Origin: DASWLF01 sp963768765
Lineage (GTDB): Bacteria; Desulfobacterota; Desulfobaccia; Desulfobaccales; 0-14-0-80-60-11
DNA: 64,000 nucleotides
Direction of reading: 5' to 3'
NCBI GenBank assembly: GCA_963768765.1
Contig: CAVYJK010000012.1
Span: forward strand, 1 to 64,000
The translations under genes were made by a program, and so were the position numbers. Shown one piece after another: positions 15,304 to 23,345 of this stretch. The notes under the pieces were generated by a model. That model searched no databases, had not been told where the DNA came from, and worked only from the letters and a program-made list of their open reading frames with translations. Each line of letters opens with the position of its first letter. The first letter of the stretch is position 1.

Positions 15304-16679
15304 GATAGCTCCTTTGGGGATGCGGGGAGGCGATCCGCCAGCGGTTGCGAGGTTAATGGGACTTCCAGGGGCATCCCTTTCAGGGAATGGGGGTGAGCCT
15401 CGGTGATCTGAAGCAGCATTAGGCTTCCGATCCACTCCCGGGGGCCGGGGAAATTCACCACCTGGTTGGTCCGGAGGCGGCCGCAGAGCTGGTCCGGGCT
15501 GCGGCGGCTCAAGCCCTCCACCAGGACCTCCCGCACCTGACCCAGCAGGCCCCGGTGGGCCTTCATAGTAAGTTCATCCTGGAGGCTTTGCAAGTGGGCC
15601 AGGCGCTCCGCCTTCACCTCGTCCGGCAGTTGGTCCGGAAAACCGGCGGCCCGGGTCTGGGGCCGGGGCGAATATTTGAAGGAAAAGGCCTGGTCGAAGG
15701 CGGCCTCCCTCATGAGGTCCAGGGTCTGCTGGAAGTCGGAGTCCGTCTCTCCGGGAAAACCCACGATGAGATCGGTGGACAAAGCAATACCGGGGGCGGC
15801 TTGCCGCAGCCACGCCACCTTCTCCAGATATTCTTCCCGGGTGTAGCCCCGGTTCATGGCCTGAAGGATCCGGTTGGCCCCGGATTGCACCGGCAGATGC
15901 AGGTGCTCGCACAGGGGCGGCAGCTCGGCAAAGGCGACCCTCAGGTCCGGGGAGAGGTCCCGGGGGTGCGAGGTGGCGAAGCGCAGCCGGTACAGGCCGG
16001 GCAGGGCGGCGACCCGGCGCAGCAGCTGGGGAAAGGTCACCGACTCCGGCAAGCCCCGGCCGTAGGAGTTGACGTTCTGGCCCAGCAGGGTAATTTCCTT
16101 ACCCCCGGCGGCCAGGAAAGCGGAGGCCTCCGTTAGGATGGCCCCGGGGTCCCGGCTCATTTCCCGGCCCCGCACATAGGGCACCACGCAGAAGGTGCAG
16201 AAGTTGTTGCAGCCCTGCATGATGGTGACCAGGGCCTGGAGCGGGGCCCCCAACCACTGCCGCCGGGGTAGAGGCGGAAAGCACGGCGCCAGTTCCACGT
16301 CCACCGGGCGGGCTCCCATCCAGGCCCGACGCACCAACTCCGGCAGGCGGTAAATGCCCTGGGTGCCGAAAACCAGGTCCAGGTGCGGCGCCGCCGCCAA
16401 CAGGCGCTCCCCTTCCTGCTGGGCCACGCAGCCGCCCACGCCCAGGACGAGCTGGGGCCGCCGCTTTTTCCAGACCTTGAGGCTTCCCAGCAGGCTCCGG
16501 ACCTTCTCTTCGGACTTCCGGCGAATGGCGCAGGTGTTGATGAGGTACAGATCGGCTTCCTCGGCCCGCTCCGTCAGGACGTAATCGTCAGCCAATACCT
16601 GGGCCATCACTTCCGAGTCGGCCACGTTCATCTGGCAACCGAAGGTCCGGATATATACTTTCTTTGTCGGCAGCGCCAT
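15297..16679 (-). CDS. miaB: tRNA-2-methylthio-N6-dimethylallyladenosine synthase
   Basis: MiaB, a radical-SAM methylthiotransferase acting on i6A37 of tRNAs that read UNN codons. All three parts are present in 460 residues: an N-terminal UPF0004 domain with three cluster-binding cysteines (TFGCQMN, NTCAIR, GGCVAQ), a radical-SAM core with GCNNFCTFCVVPYVRGRE near residue 155, and a C-terminal TRAM domain (about 375-445). The last ~15 residues are not conserved. It is transcribed with the downstream DUF151 gene. Confidence 0.94.
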   Translation of the reverse strand: MALPTKKVYIRTFGCQMNVADSEVMAQVLADDYVLTERAEEADLYLINTCAIRRKSEEKVRSLLGSLKVWKKRRPQLVLGVGGCVAQQEGERLLAAAPHLDLVFGTQGIYRLPELVRRAWMGARPVDVELAPCFPPLPRRQWLGAPLQALVTIMQGCNNFCTFCVVPYVRGREMSRDPGAILTEASAFLAAGGKEITLLGQNVNSYGRGLPESVTFPQLLRRVAALPGLYRLRFATSHPRDLSPDLRVAFAELPPLCEHLHLPVQSGANRILQAMNRGYTREEYLEKVAWLRQAAPGIALSTDLIVGFPGETDSDFQQTLDLMREAAFDQAFSFKYSPRPQTRAAGFPDQLPDEVKAERLAHLQSLQDELTMKAHRGLLGQVREVLVEGLSRRSPDQLCGRLRTNQVVNFPGPREWIGSLMLLQITEAHPHSLKGMPLEVPLTSQPLADRLPASPKELSC

Positions 16680-16838
16680 GCCTTTTATTTATTAGAAACT
16701 CCTCCCCTTGTCAACTGCGCCCGCGACTGGCTCTGGACAGGGAAGGTGGACTGGAGTAAAATTTGCTGGGTTTGAGGGCAGGGCCGGGGAAAAGCAATTC
16801 CCCCGCCCTTCCGCCCAAAACACCATACGGAGCGGCAC

Positions 16839-17561
16839 ATGATCCCGATACGCGGGGCGCCGGCCCGGCACCGCTGGCCCTGGGTCACCCTGGGCCTCAT
16901 CACGGTGAACGTGGCGGTCTTTCTCTACCAGCTGCAACTGGAACCCCAGGCGGCCACGAATCTCTTCTGGCAGCAGGGGGCGGTGGCCTCCAAGCTGAGC
17001 CAGCCCAAACTGCTCAGCTCCTACCAGGCCCTGTGGCTCCTGCCCACCATGTTCAGCTCCCTGTTCCTGCACGCCGGGTGGTTCCATCTCATCGGCAATA
17101 TGTGGTTCCTGTGGGTGTTCGGCGAGGCCCTGGAGGGCGACCTGGGACCGGGGCGCTTTCTAGCCTTCTACCTTTTTTGCGGATTTTTTGCCGGTCTTTT
17201 CCACGTGCTGGCCGCGTCCCGTCTGTCCGTCCCCCTCATCGGGGCCAGCGGCGCCATTGCCGGGGTGCTGGGGGGATACCTGGTGCGGCTGCCCAAGTCC
17301 CCCATCCTGACCGTGGTGTTCTGGCGCCTGCGTCCGGAATTCGCTTACATCCCGGCCTTTGTCTGGCTGGGTCTGTGGCTGGCGCTGCAGTTTTACGGCC
17401 TGCGCCAGGGCGGCACCGTGGCCTGGATGGCCCACCTGGGGGGCTTCGCCATCGGGCTCTTGACCGTGTCGCTCTTTACGCCGCTCAAGGCGGCGCCGGC
17501 CGGGGCCGCCAACCCCGCCCTCAAAAAGAAGGGACCGAAGGGCAAAGGCAAGAAGAAGTGA
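16839..17561 (+). CDS. Rhomboid family intramembrane serine protease
   Basis: 240 residues with about six to seven membrane helices. Catalytic features are present: HAGWFHLIGNMWFL around residue 80, the serine motif GASGAIAG near 136, and the histidine of HLGGFAIG near 197. It cleaves membrane-spanning substrates within the bilayer; its targets are unknown. A highly basic Lys-rich tail (KKKGPKGKGKKK) ends the protein on the cytoplasmic side. The start ATG 16839 lies 160 bases from the divergent miaB. Confidence 0.9.
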   Translation: MIPIRGAPARHRWPWVTLGLITVNVAVFLYQLQLEPQAATNLFWQQGAVASKLSQPKLLSSYQALWLLPTMFSSLFLHAGWFHLIGNMWFLWVFGEALEGDLGPGRFLAFYLFCGFFAGLFHVLAASRLSVPLIGASGAIAGVLGGYLVRLPKSPILTVVFWRLRPEFAYIPAFVWLGLWLALQFYGLRQGGTVAWMAHLGGFAIGLLTVSLFTPLKAAPAGAANPALKKKGPKGKGKKK

Positions 17562-17581
17562 TTTAGGCAGGTTTTTTTCTC

Positions 17582-17691
17582 GTCCCCAAGCTCCTGCTTG
17601 GGGACGCAAATATAAACGAAGCTCCGCTTCGTAATCCTTCCAAAGCTGGAGCTTTGGAAAAAAGGGCGTTCCCAAGCAGGAGCTTGGGAAC
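17582..17691. repeat. CCCAAGC..GCTTGGG palindrome pair
   Basis: Two related palindromes (GTCCCCAAGC/GCTTGGGGAC at 17582-17605; TTCCCAAGC/GCTTGGGAA at 17669-17691) flank shorter inverted repeats (GAAGCTCCGCTTC; CCAAAGC/GCTTTGG). Related copies lie at 43279-43306, 44153-44215 and 45155-45178. The block may act as a terminator after the rhomboid gene. Confidence 0.75.
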
Positions 17692-17774
17692 CAGATGAGA
17701 AATGATATCCATGGCTGGCATGGCCAGAACCACTTCCCTAGAGCCTGAATAAACCAGGCAACCCGGAGGGCGTC

Positions 17775-18227
17775 ATGCAATACCGCGAAGGCAGGCTGGG
17801 GCGGATCTTTGTCTTACGGCTGGAGCAGGGAGAGCCTCTGAACGCCACCATTGAAGCTTTTGCCCGGGACCACGGCATCGGGGGGGCCATGGTGATGTAC
17901 CTGGGGGGCGCCCAGGACGGCAGCCGCATGGTGGTGGGGCCGGAGGCCGGCCGCGGGGCAGACGTCGTGCCCCTGGTTTACGCCCTCAGCGGCATCCAGG
18001 AAGTCCTGGCGGTGGGCACCCTGTTTCTCAACGAAGGGGGCGAACCGGCGCTGCATATGCACGCGGCCGCGGGCCGGGAAGGCGGGGCCACGGTGGGTTG
18101 CACCCGGGCCGGGGTGGAAGTCTGGCTGGTGGGAGAAGTGGTGATCCTGGAGATTTTGGGGACCGCCGCCCGGCGCCGGCAGGAGCCGCAAACCGGCTTT
18201 CAGCTCCTTAACCTGGCCGGGGAGTAG
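17775..18227 (+). CDS. PCC/DUF296 domain protein, second paralog
   Basis: A 150-residue PCC-domain protein with the family's His-x-His motif in ALHMHAAAG (about residues 93-101) and the typical core strands (FVLRLEQGE, GAMVMYLGGA, EVWLVGEVVILEI). It differs considerably from the protein at 121-552, so the pair reflects old divergence. ATG 17775 follows GGAGG. It is separated from the downstream phosphatase by a terminator-like hairpin. The function is not established for bacterial members. Confidence 0.83.
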   Translation: MQYREGRLGRIFVLRLEQGEPLNATIEAFARDHGIGGAMVMYLGGAQDGSRMVVGPEAGRGADVVPLVYALSGIQEVLAVGTLFLNEGGEPALHMHAAAGREGGATVGCTRAGVEVWLVGEVVILEILGTAARRRQEPQTGFQLLNLAGE

Positions 18228-18378
18228 GACCGGTAGCGGCTCCGGGAAAATTCCCGGTAAAATGGGGCATACAGAACTCGGTTCATAACTAACTGCAGTT
18301 ATTTATGATTTCAGGCAAATCGAGACCGCGCCCCTTACCAGATCCTTAACCAGTGATTAGCTTACCTTTAGAGGCAAA

Positions 18379-18414
18379 GGCAGGCACACGGGAGATCGTG
18401 CCCCTGCCGGTTTT
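18379..18414 (+). terminator. Rho-independent terminator-like hairpin
   Basis: GGCAGG/CCTGCC outer stem with an inner GCAC/GTGC stem, followed by GGTTTT. It lies 150 bases after the PCC gene and 56 bases before the phosphatase start, so it could end the first transcript or attenuate the second. Confidence 0.5.
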
Positions 18415-18469
18415 CTAAAATTCCTTTGGAGTCCCGGAGGCCGGGTCTCTTGGGGGGAGGTTGAACCAG

Positions 18470-19306
18470 ATGCTGGAAAAAGTGGTCCGCATCGGGCGGC
18501 AGGCCGCCCTGGCCGCGGGGGCGGTGCTGCGGCAGAACTACCTGAAGCCCCACCGGGTGACTTTGAAGGGGGTCATTGATCCGGTGACCGAGACGGACTA
18601 TCAGGCCCAGGAGATCATCGTGGCCATCATCCGCCAGGCCTTTCCGGGCCACGCCTTCCTGGCGGAGGAAAGGGAAAGGGAGGGGGGTGCGGCCCAGCCG
18701 TCCCCGGCCGGGCCGGAAAAGGAGGCCGGACTTCCGGCTTGGGAAGAGGACCCCTCGCCTTACCGCTGGATCATCGACCCCCTGGACGGCACCGTCAACT
18801 TTGCCCACGGGTTTCCCATGTTCTGCGTCTCCATCGCCTTCGAGGCGGCAGGCCGCCTGGGATACGGCGTGATCTACGACCCCCTGCGGGATGAACTCTT
18901 CGAGGCGCAAACCGGACAGGGGGCGCGCCTGAATGGCCGGCCCATCCTGGTCTCCTCCACGGACCGCCTGGAGGCGGCCCTGGTGGCCACTGGATTTCCC
19001 TATGACATCCGGGAGCGCTTGCCGGAGACCATGGCTCGCATGGGCCGGGTGCTGGGCGCGGTTCAGGGGCTGCGCCGGGCCGGGTCCGCGGCCCTGGACC
19101 TGTGCTACGTGGCCTGCGGCCGCTTCGACGGCTTTTACGAGGAAAACCTGAAGCCCTGGGACACCGCCGCGGGCCTGCTGATTATCGAAGAAGCCGGCGG
19201 CCGTATCACCACCCTGGGCGGCGGGCCTTACGACATTTACTCCCCCAACATCCTGGCCAGCAACGAAATATTGCATTCCCAAATGTTAGAATTGCTAAAG
19301 GGCTAA
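18470..19306 (+). CDS. suhB: Inositol monophosphatase family protein
   Basis: A Mg-dependent phosphatase of the inositol monophosphatase/SuhB family. Metal-site motifs: GVIDPVTETDYQAQ near residue 37, a Glu-Glu helix start (FLAEERERE) near 63, DPLDGTVNFAHGFP near 100 and WDTAAG near 225. An extra ~25-residue acidic/Pro-rich loop separates the second and third motifs. The ATG at 18470 lies 10 bases after GGAGG; TTG 18461 is also possible. Substrates could be myo-inositol-1-phosphate or another sugar phosphate; SuhB also has an rRNA-processing role in E. coli. Confidence 0.87.
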   Translation: MLEKVVRIGRQAALAAGAVLRQNYLKPHRVTLKGVIDPVTETDYQAQEIIVAIIRQAFPGHAFLAEEREREGGAAQPSPAGPEKEAGLPAWEEDPSPYRWIIDPLDGTVNFAHGFPMFCVSIAFEAAGRLGYGVIYDPLRDELFEAQTGQGARLNGRPILVSSTDRLEAALVATGFPYDIRERLPETMARMGRVLGAVQGLRRAGSAALDLCYVACGRFDGFYEENLKPWDTAAGLLIIEEAGGRITTLGGGPYDIYSPNILASNEILHSQMLELLKG

Positions 19307-20118
19307 GGCATATTCTCGAAATTCTTAATTACATCGGAGAACTTCTCCAAATCGCCCTTTAAATTTAAATTAAAAATTTCTGACATGCTTTGACAGATAT
19401 TCCTAAAATAGGAGAGATTTAATAGTATTGGTTGGGAAAAATATTTCTTATCGCTATCAGGATCGTAGTCGGGATCAAATTTTATAATTCCTGTTTTTGC
19501 CCTAGGCAAGACAGCTACAGGATCAAGATGGTCAATCCAACTCAAGGCCTTATAACCTTGCTTGTAATGTTCCGATAATCCAGCATTATCTGCCATCTCA
19601 TAAATGCTTATCGGTTCATGCCAATGCTTTGCTTCTACAAGCTTTCCTTTTTTCTTAAATTTATATAGGTTCTCAACTTCACTTAAATTATTCTTAACCT
19701 CTACTTTAAATTCAGTACCATAATTGTCAGGTGCTCTGTCGATCGAATCTTGCCAAATTTTCCAAGACCATCCCAAATATCGCTTACTTCTTTCATCTCG
19801 TTTTTCCAAATCATCGCATAATATCCAATGAAAAATAAAAAACAAGTTCATTAGGCTCCTCAATATAACTAAGGCGCATCTACTCATACCATTTTTACAT
19901 AGAATTATAATTGATAAAAATCTGCCATACGCCTCGCCGAACAATATTGCTGCACATTTATTAAAAGGCGGACTTGTCTTATCTAATAAACTTTTCTCAT
20001 TCATTTCTCTCATAATTGTATCTGCCATCTCCAATAGGGTCATAGAGGAAGAGAACATTTCCTCAAAATCTATATTTATTTTATGTTTTATTTTATCTAT
20101 CGATTTCATAGATTTCAA
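19303..20118 (-). CDS. DUF5677-like protein, AT-rich
   Basis: 271 residues, mostly helical, with a hydrophobic core stretch (AYGRFLSIIILCKNG, then MSRCALVILRSLMNLFFIFHW) resembling DUF5677 proteins, which carry a helical repeat in which an R-S-L/E motif is conserved. Base composition is clearly more AT-rich than the flanking suhB and hicBA, with many AAT/ATA codons, which suggests recent acquisition. It sits immediately downstream of hicA with a 4-base gap, so it may be co-transcribed with the toxin-antitoxin pair. The function is unknown. Confidence 0.55.
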   Translation of the reverse strand: MKSMKSIDKIKHKINIDFEEMFSSSMTLLEMADTIMREMNEKSLLDKTSPPFNKCAAILFGEAYGRFLSIIILCKNGMSRCALVILRSLMNLFFIFHWILCDDLEKRDERSKRYLGWSWKIWQDSIDRAPDNYGTEFKVEVKNNLSEVENLYKFKKKGKLVEAKHWHEPISIYEMADNAGLSEHYKQGYKALSWIDHLDPVAVLPRAKTGIIKFDPDYDPDSDKKYFSQPILLNLSYFRNICQSMSEIFNLNLKGDLEKFSDVIKNFENMP

Positions 20119-20122
20119 AAAT

Positions 20123-20350
20123 TCAATCTTCTAATGCTGAAAGAAACTCTTCCGCAGATATTCCCGCTCGCGCGATGAGGCTGCGCAGGGTGCCGCGGGC
20201 TACGTGGGGGTGGTCGGGGATGGAGAGAGTGGCCATGTGACCGGGTTTGGTCATGATAATGTGGCTGCCTCGTTGCCGGGCAACTTCCCAGCCGAGTTTT
20301 TCAAAAACCTTTACTACTTCCCTGGGCTTTAATAGGGGGACTGTCCCCAT
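20123..20350 (-). CDS. hicA: HicA-type mRNA interferase toxin
   Basis: A 75-residue dsRBD-like toxin. The family core GWEVARQRGSHIIMTKPGH contains the catalytic His of the GSH motif (about residue 30), followed by IPDHPHVARGTLRSLI. HicA cleaves mRNA and is held inactive by HicB. The start overlaps the end of hicB by 22 bases, so the order is antitoxin first, toxin second. The N-terminal extension (MGTVPLLK) depends on that start; a shorter form is possible. Confidence 0.88.
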   Translation of the reverse strand: MGTVPLLKPREVVKVFEKLGWEVARQRGSHIIMTKPGHMATLSIPDHPHVARGTLRSLIARAGISAEEFLSALED

Positions 20351-20556
20351 TCAACTTCAACCTCAATCTGGCGGGTCGGCACTGTCAGAGGCAATCCCTT
20401 CTCGGCTCGCACTTCCAGACATTCTTTAATGGCCTTATGGATATTCTGCTCCGCCTCAGCCTCCGTCTGCCCCTGGCTGACACAGCCGGGAATCGCGGGA
20501 CATTCGGCGACATACATGCCATCTTCATCTTGAAATATGGTAATTAGGAATCTCAC
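20329..20556 (-). CDS. hicB: HicB-type antitoxin
   Basis: A 75-residue partially degraded RNase H-fold antitoxin. The signature YVAECPAIPGCVSQGQTEAEAEQNI (residues 14-38) is typical of short HicB proteins. This version lacks a C-terminal DNA-binding domain, so self-regulation may need another protein. A ribosome site (AGGAAATGAGG) precedes the ATG. It is co-transcribed with and overlaps hicA. Confidence 0.88.
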   Translation of the reverse strand: MRFLITIFQDEDGMYVAECPAIPGCVSQGQTEAEAEQNIHKAIKECLEVRAEKGLPLTVPTRQIEVEVEWGQSPY

Positions 20557-20601
20557 CTCATTTCCTCCGGAAAGAAAGGTTGCCTGAATTTGAGAAACAT
20601 A

Positions 20602-20631
20602 TTGACGCGGCTGACGATTTGATTATACAAT
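20602..20631 (+). promoter_or_regulatory. Sigma70-type promoter of a candidate small RNA
   Basis: TTGACG at 20602-20607, then either TATACA at 20624-20629 (16-base spacer) or TACAAT at 20626-20631 (18-base spacer). It is divergent from hicB and reads toward a region without a gene but with a strong terminator. Confidence 0.55.
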
Positions 20632-20636
20632 AATCT

Positions 20637-20764
20637 TAGCTGGGAAAATGAAAAAGTTCAATTCAATCAACTGGTGCTGGTGGCCCGAGATGGCGGATTC
20701 GTGAGGCGCGTCCACCGGCAGGTGTAATATTGGGGGCCCCTCACGAGAGGGGCCCCGGTTTTTT
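20637..20764 (+). ncRNA. Candidate small RNA (~128 nt)
   Basis: Between a good promoter (20602-20631) and a strong terminator (20733-20764) no coding frame is present. The middle contains a 9-bp stem TGCTGGTGG/CCACCGGCA (one G-T pair) enclosing a 28-base internal segment. It does not resemble SRP RNA, 6S RNA, tmRNA or RNase P RNA. This is a prediction from promoter, stem and terminator only. Confidence 0.4.
20733..20764 (+). terminator. Strong rho-independent terminator
   Basis: A perfect 10-bp stem GGGGCCCCTC/GAGGGGCCCC with tetraloop ACGA, followed by GG and six Ts. No coding gene precedes it on this strand. Confidence 0.75.
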
Positions 20765-20984
20765 GGCGCAACAAAGCCGTGGCCCACAGGGCGCCCGGCT
20801 TTTTTAGTTTGATTGTGGTATGGTGGAATAGGGAGCGAAAGATGCACCGGCGGGACGCCTGCGCCACTAATCACTTTGGGCACGGCTCGCCGTGCCCCTA
20901 CGGGGAAAGAAAGTCGCCTTTTCCGGGGTGTATAGAAGCACGCACTACAGAATATTTTGCCAGGGGTTTAAATTCGTGGCAAGG

Positions 20985-21150
20985 GCGACCCAACGGGTCG
21001 CCCTTGCTTAAGGGGTTGGGAGTGGGGGTTTGGGGGAGAGAGGGGGTTACAGGCAAGACGCCTGTGCTACCTGCCCCTGGCCCTCTCCCCCAACTTTCCC
21101 CAAAATCGCAGATTTTGGGTGGGCCGGGGGCCGCAGGTCCCTGGCCCACC
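20985..21150. repeat. GC-rich multi-hairpin repeat, partial copy
   Basis: Inverted repeats GGGCGACCC/GGGTCGCCC and GGGGGAGAGGG../..CCCTCTCCCCC enclose a CAGGCAAGACGCCTGTGC-type REP. Elements of the long multi-hairpin repeat family are recognisable. It ends about 45 bases before trpE. Confidence 0.6.
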
Positions 21151-21193
21151 TCTAAGAATATAAAACTTCTTCATTTCATTCACGGAGCGGTGC

Positions 21194-22669
21194 ATGGTTA
21201 ATCCGGATTTTGCCCAGTTCAGCGACCTGGCCCGGCAGGGCAACCTCATCCCGGTGTACCGGGAAATTCTGGGGGACCTGGAGACCCCGGTGTCGGCCTA
21301 CAAGAAGTTGCGGGGCGAAGGCTGGTCTTATCTCCTGGAGAGTGTGGAGGGCGGCGAGAAATGGGGGCGGTTCAGCTTCCTGGGCCTCAATCCATCGCTG
21401 GCCCTGGAGGTGGAGGGGGGGGCTACCACCATCCGGCGGCAGGGGACCCTTACGACCCTGGCGCCCGGGGCGGACCCTTTTGAACACCTGCGGGGCTTGC
21501 TCTCCGGCTTCGCGGCGGTGCCCACCACGGGGCTGCCCCGCTTCTGGGGAGGCCTGGTGGGCTACCTGGGCTACGACATGGTGCGCTACATCGAGCGCCT
21601 GCCGGAACACACCCCGGCGCTGGCCATGCCCGAGGCCCGCCTGCTCCTGGCCGACAATCTGCTGATCTTTGACAACCTGCGCCAGACCATCAAGGTGGTG
21701 TCCCTGGTGCACCTTAACCCCGAAGTTCCTTTGCAGGTCCAGTACGACGGTGCGGTGGCGGCCATCGAGGTGCTCATCGACCGCTTGCGACAGCCGGTGC
21801 CCAGGCCCGAGCCCCGGCCGCCTTCGGCCCGGTCGCCCCTTTCTGCCAACCTTACGAAGGAGCGCTTCGAAGCCATGGTGCGCCAGGGCAAGGAGTACAT
21901 CGCCGCGGGCGACGTCATCCAGGTGGTGTTGTCCCAGTGCTTTTCCACCCCCTTGCGCCACGACCCCTTTGACCTGTACCGGGCCCTGCGCTGCATCAAC
22001 CCTTCCCCTTACATGTTTTACCTGGATATGGGGGACCTGAAGCTGGTGGGGGCCTCGCCGGAAATCCTGGTGCGCCTGGAGGGCGACCAGATCATTTACC
22101 GCCCCATTGCCGGCACCCGGCCCCGGGGGGCTACGGAGGCGGAGGACCGGGAGCTGGAAAGGGAGCTTTTGGCCGACCCCAAGGAGCGGGCCGAGCACCT
22201 CATGTTGGTGGACCTGGGGCGCAACGATGTGGGCCGGGTGGCGAAGGTAGGCAGCGTCCGGGTCCCGGAGCTCTTCACCGTGGAGCGCTACTCCCATGTC
22301 ATGCACATCGTCTCCCAGGTGGAGGGCGTCCTGGCCGAGGGGCGGGACGGCCTGGACCTCCTCAAATCGACTTTTCCCGCCGGGACCGTCGCCGGGGCGC
22401 CCAAGGTGCGGGCCATGGAGATCATCGAGGAGCTGGAGCCCACCCGCCGGGGGCCCTACGCCGGGGCCGTGGGCTACCTCAGCTTCAGCGGCAACCTGGA
22501 TTTTTGCATCACTATCCGCAGCTTCACCATCCACCAGGGCCGGGTCTACCTCCAGGTGGGGGCCGGCATCGTGGCGGACTCCGACCCGGCCCTGGAATAC
22601 CAGGAGACGGTCGACAAGGGCATGGCCCTGATGCGGGCCCTGGAGCGGGCGGAAGAAGGATTGGTATGA
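21194..22669 (+). CDS. trpE: Anthranilate synthase component I
   Basis: Chorismate to anthranilate, using ammonia from TrpG. 491 residues; the N-terminal part holds the LLES tryptophan-feedback motif (SYLLESVEGG near residue 45). The C-terminal chorismate-binding core has PSPYMFYLD, GASPEILV, RPIAGTRPRG, LVDLGRNDVGRV, PAGTVAGAPK and GAVGY in the expected order. The start follows GGAG. It is first gene of a locus in which trpE-trpG are parted from trpDCFBA by about 7 kb. Confidence 0.95.
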   Translation: MVNPDFAQFSDLARQGNLIPVYREILGDLETPVSAYKKLRGEGWSYLLESVEGGEKWGRFSFLGLNPSLALEVEGGATTIRRQGTLTTLAPGADPFEHLRGLLSGFAAVPTTGLPRFWGGLVGYLGYDMVRYIERLPEHTPALAMPEARLLLADNLLIFDNLRQTIKVVSLVHLNPEVPLQVQYDGAVAAIEVLIDRLRQPVPRPEPRPPSARSPLSANLTKERFEAMVRQGKEYIAAGDVIQVVLSQCFSTPLRHDPFDLYRALRCINPSPYMFYLDMGDLKLVGASPEILVRLEGDQIIYRPIAGTRPRGATEAEDRELERELLADPKERAEHLMLVDLGRNDVGRVAKVGSVRVPELFTVERYSHVMHIVSQVEGVLAEGRDGLDLLKSTFPAGTVAGAPKVRAMEIIEELEPTRRGPYAGAVGYLSFSGNLDFCITIRSFTIHQGRVYLQVGAGIVADSDPALEYQETVDKGMALMRALERAEEGLV

Positions 22670-22675
22670 GGGATG

Positions 22676-22742
22676 GTTTGGGGGAACCCTACTTTTTTTC
22701 AAAAGTAGGTTCCCCCAAACCCCCTCCTGGCAAAAACAGATG
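22676..22742. repeat. Palindromic element between trpE and trpG
   Basis: GGGGGAACCCTACTTTT / AAAAGTAGGTTCCCCC with a tiny loop: a near-perfect 16-bp stem, followed by CCCCCTCC. It may act as a partial terminator or mRNA stabiliser between the two subunit genes. Confidence 0.65.
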
Positions 22743-22767
22743 GGGGGCTTTATCCTAAGGGGTAATT

Positions 22768-23340
22768 ATGCTGGTAATGATCGATAACTACGACTCCTTC
22801 ACCTACAACCTGGTGCAGTATTTCGGCCAGCTGGGGGAGGAGGTGCAGGTCTTCCGCAACGACCAGATCGACCTGCAGGGGCTGGAGGCGCTGGGCCCCA
22901 GCCGCCTGGTCATCTCGCCGGGCCCCTGTTCTCCCAGCGAGGCCGGCATCTCGGTGGCCGCCATCCGGCACTTTGCCGGGCGCATCCCCATCTTGGGGGT
23001 GTGCCTGGGGCATCAGGCCCTGGGCGCGGCCTATGGAGGCAGGGTCATCCGGGCCCCCCGTCTCATGCACGGCAAGACCTCCCTCATCTACCACGACGGC
23101 AAGGACTTGTTTCAGGGCATCCCTTCCCCCTTTGAGGCCACCCGCTACCATTCCCTCATCGTGGAGCGGGAGACCCTGCCCGATTGCCTGCAGGTCTCGG
23201 CCCAGACCGCAGTGGGCGAGATCATGGGCCTGCGCCACCGGGAACACGCCGTCTACGGGGTGCAGTTTCATCCCGAGTCCATTCTGACCACGGAGGGGCT
23301 AAACCTGCTCAGGAATTTTTTGAAGCGCAGCCGGGGGTAA
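22768..23340 (+). CDS. trpG: Anthranilate synthase component II (glutamine amidotransferase)
   Basis: 190-residue class I glutamine amidotransferase supplying ammonia to TrpE. DNYDSFTYNL marks the N-terminus; the catalytic Cys is in GVCLGHQ (near residue 79) and the His-Glu pair in FHPES near 170. The oxyanion loop reads SPGPCSPSEAG, with Cys where Gly or Ala is usual. It may also serve folate synthesis as PabA, since the family is often amphibolic. Confidence 0.94.
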   Translation: MLVMIDNYDSFTYNLVQYFGQLGEEVQVFRNDQIDLQGLEALGPSRLVISPGPCSPSEAGISVAAIRHFAGRIPILGVCLGHQALGAAYGGRVIRAPRLMHGKTSLIYHDGKDLFQGIPSPFEATRYHSLIVERETLPDCLQVSAQTAVGEIMGLRHREHAVYGVQFHPESILTTEGLNLLRNFLKRSRG

Positions 23341-23345
23341 GTTTG

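Noticed and set aside
20760..20985. Short plus-strand frames after the small RNA terminator
   Set aside because: They consist of REP-type sequence (CACCGGCGGGACGCC) and have no ribosome sites.
23184..23345. A longer N-terminal start for the exchanger overlapping trpG
   Set aside because: The extra 54 residues are the trpG gene in another frame; family conservation begins after 23346.
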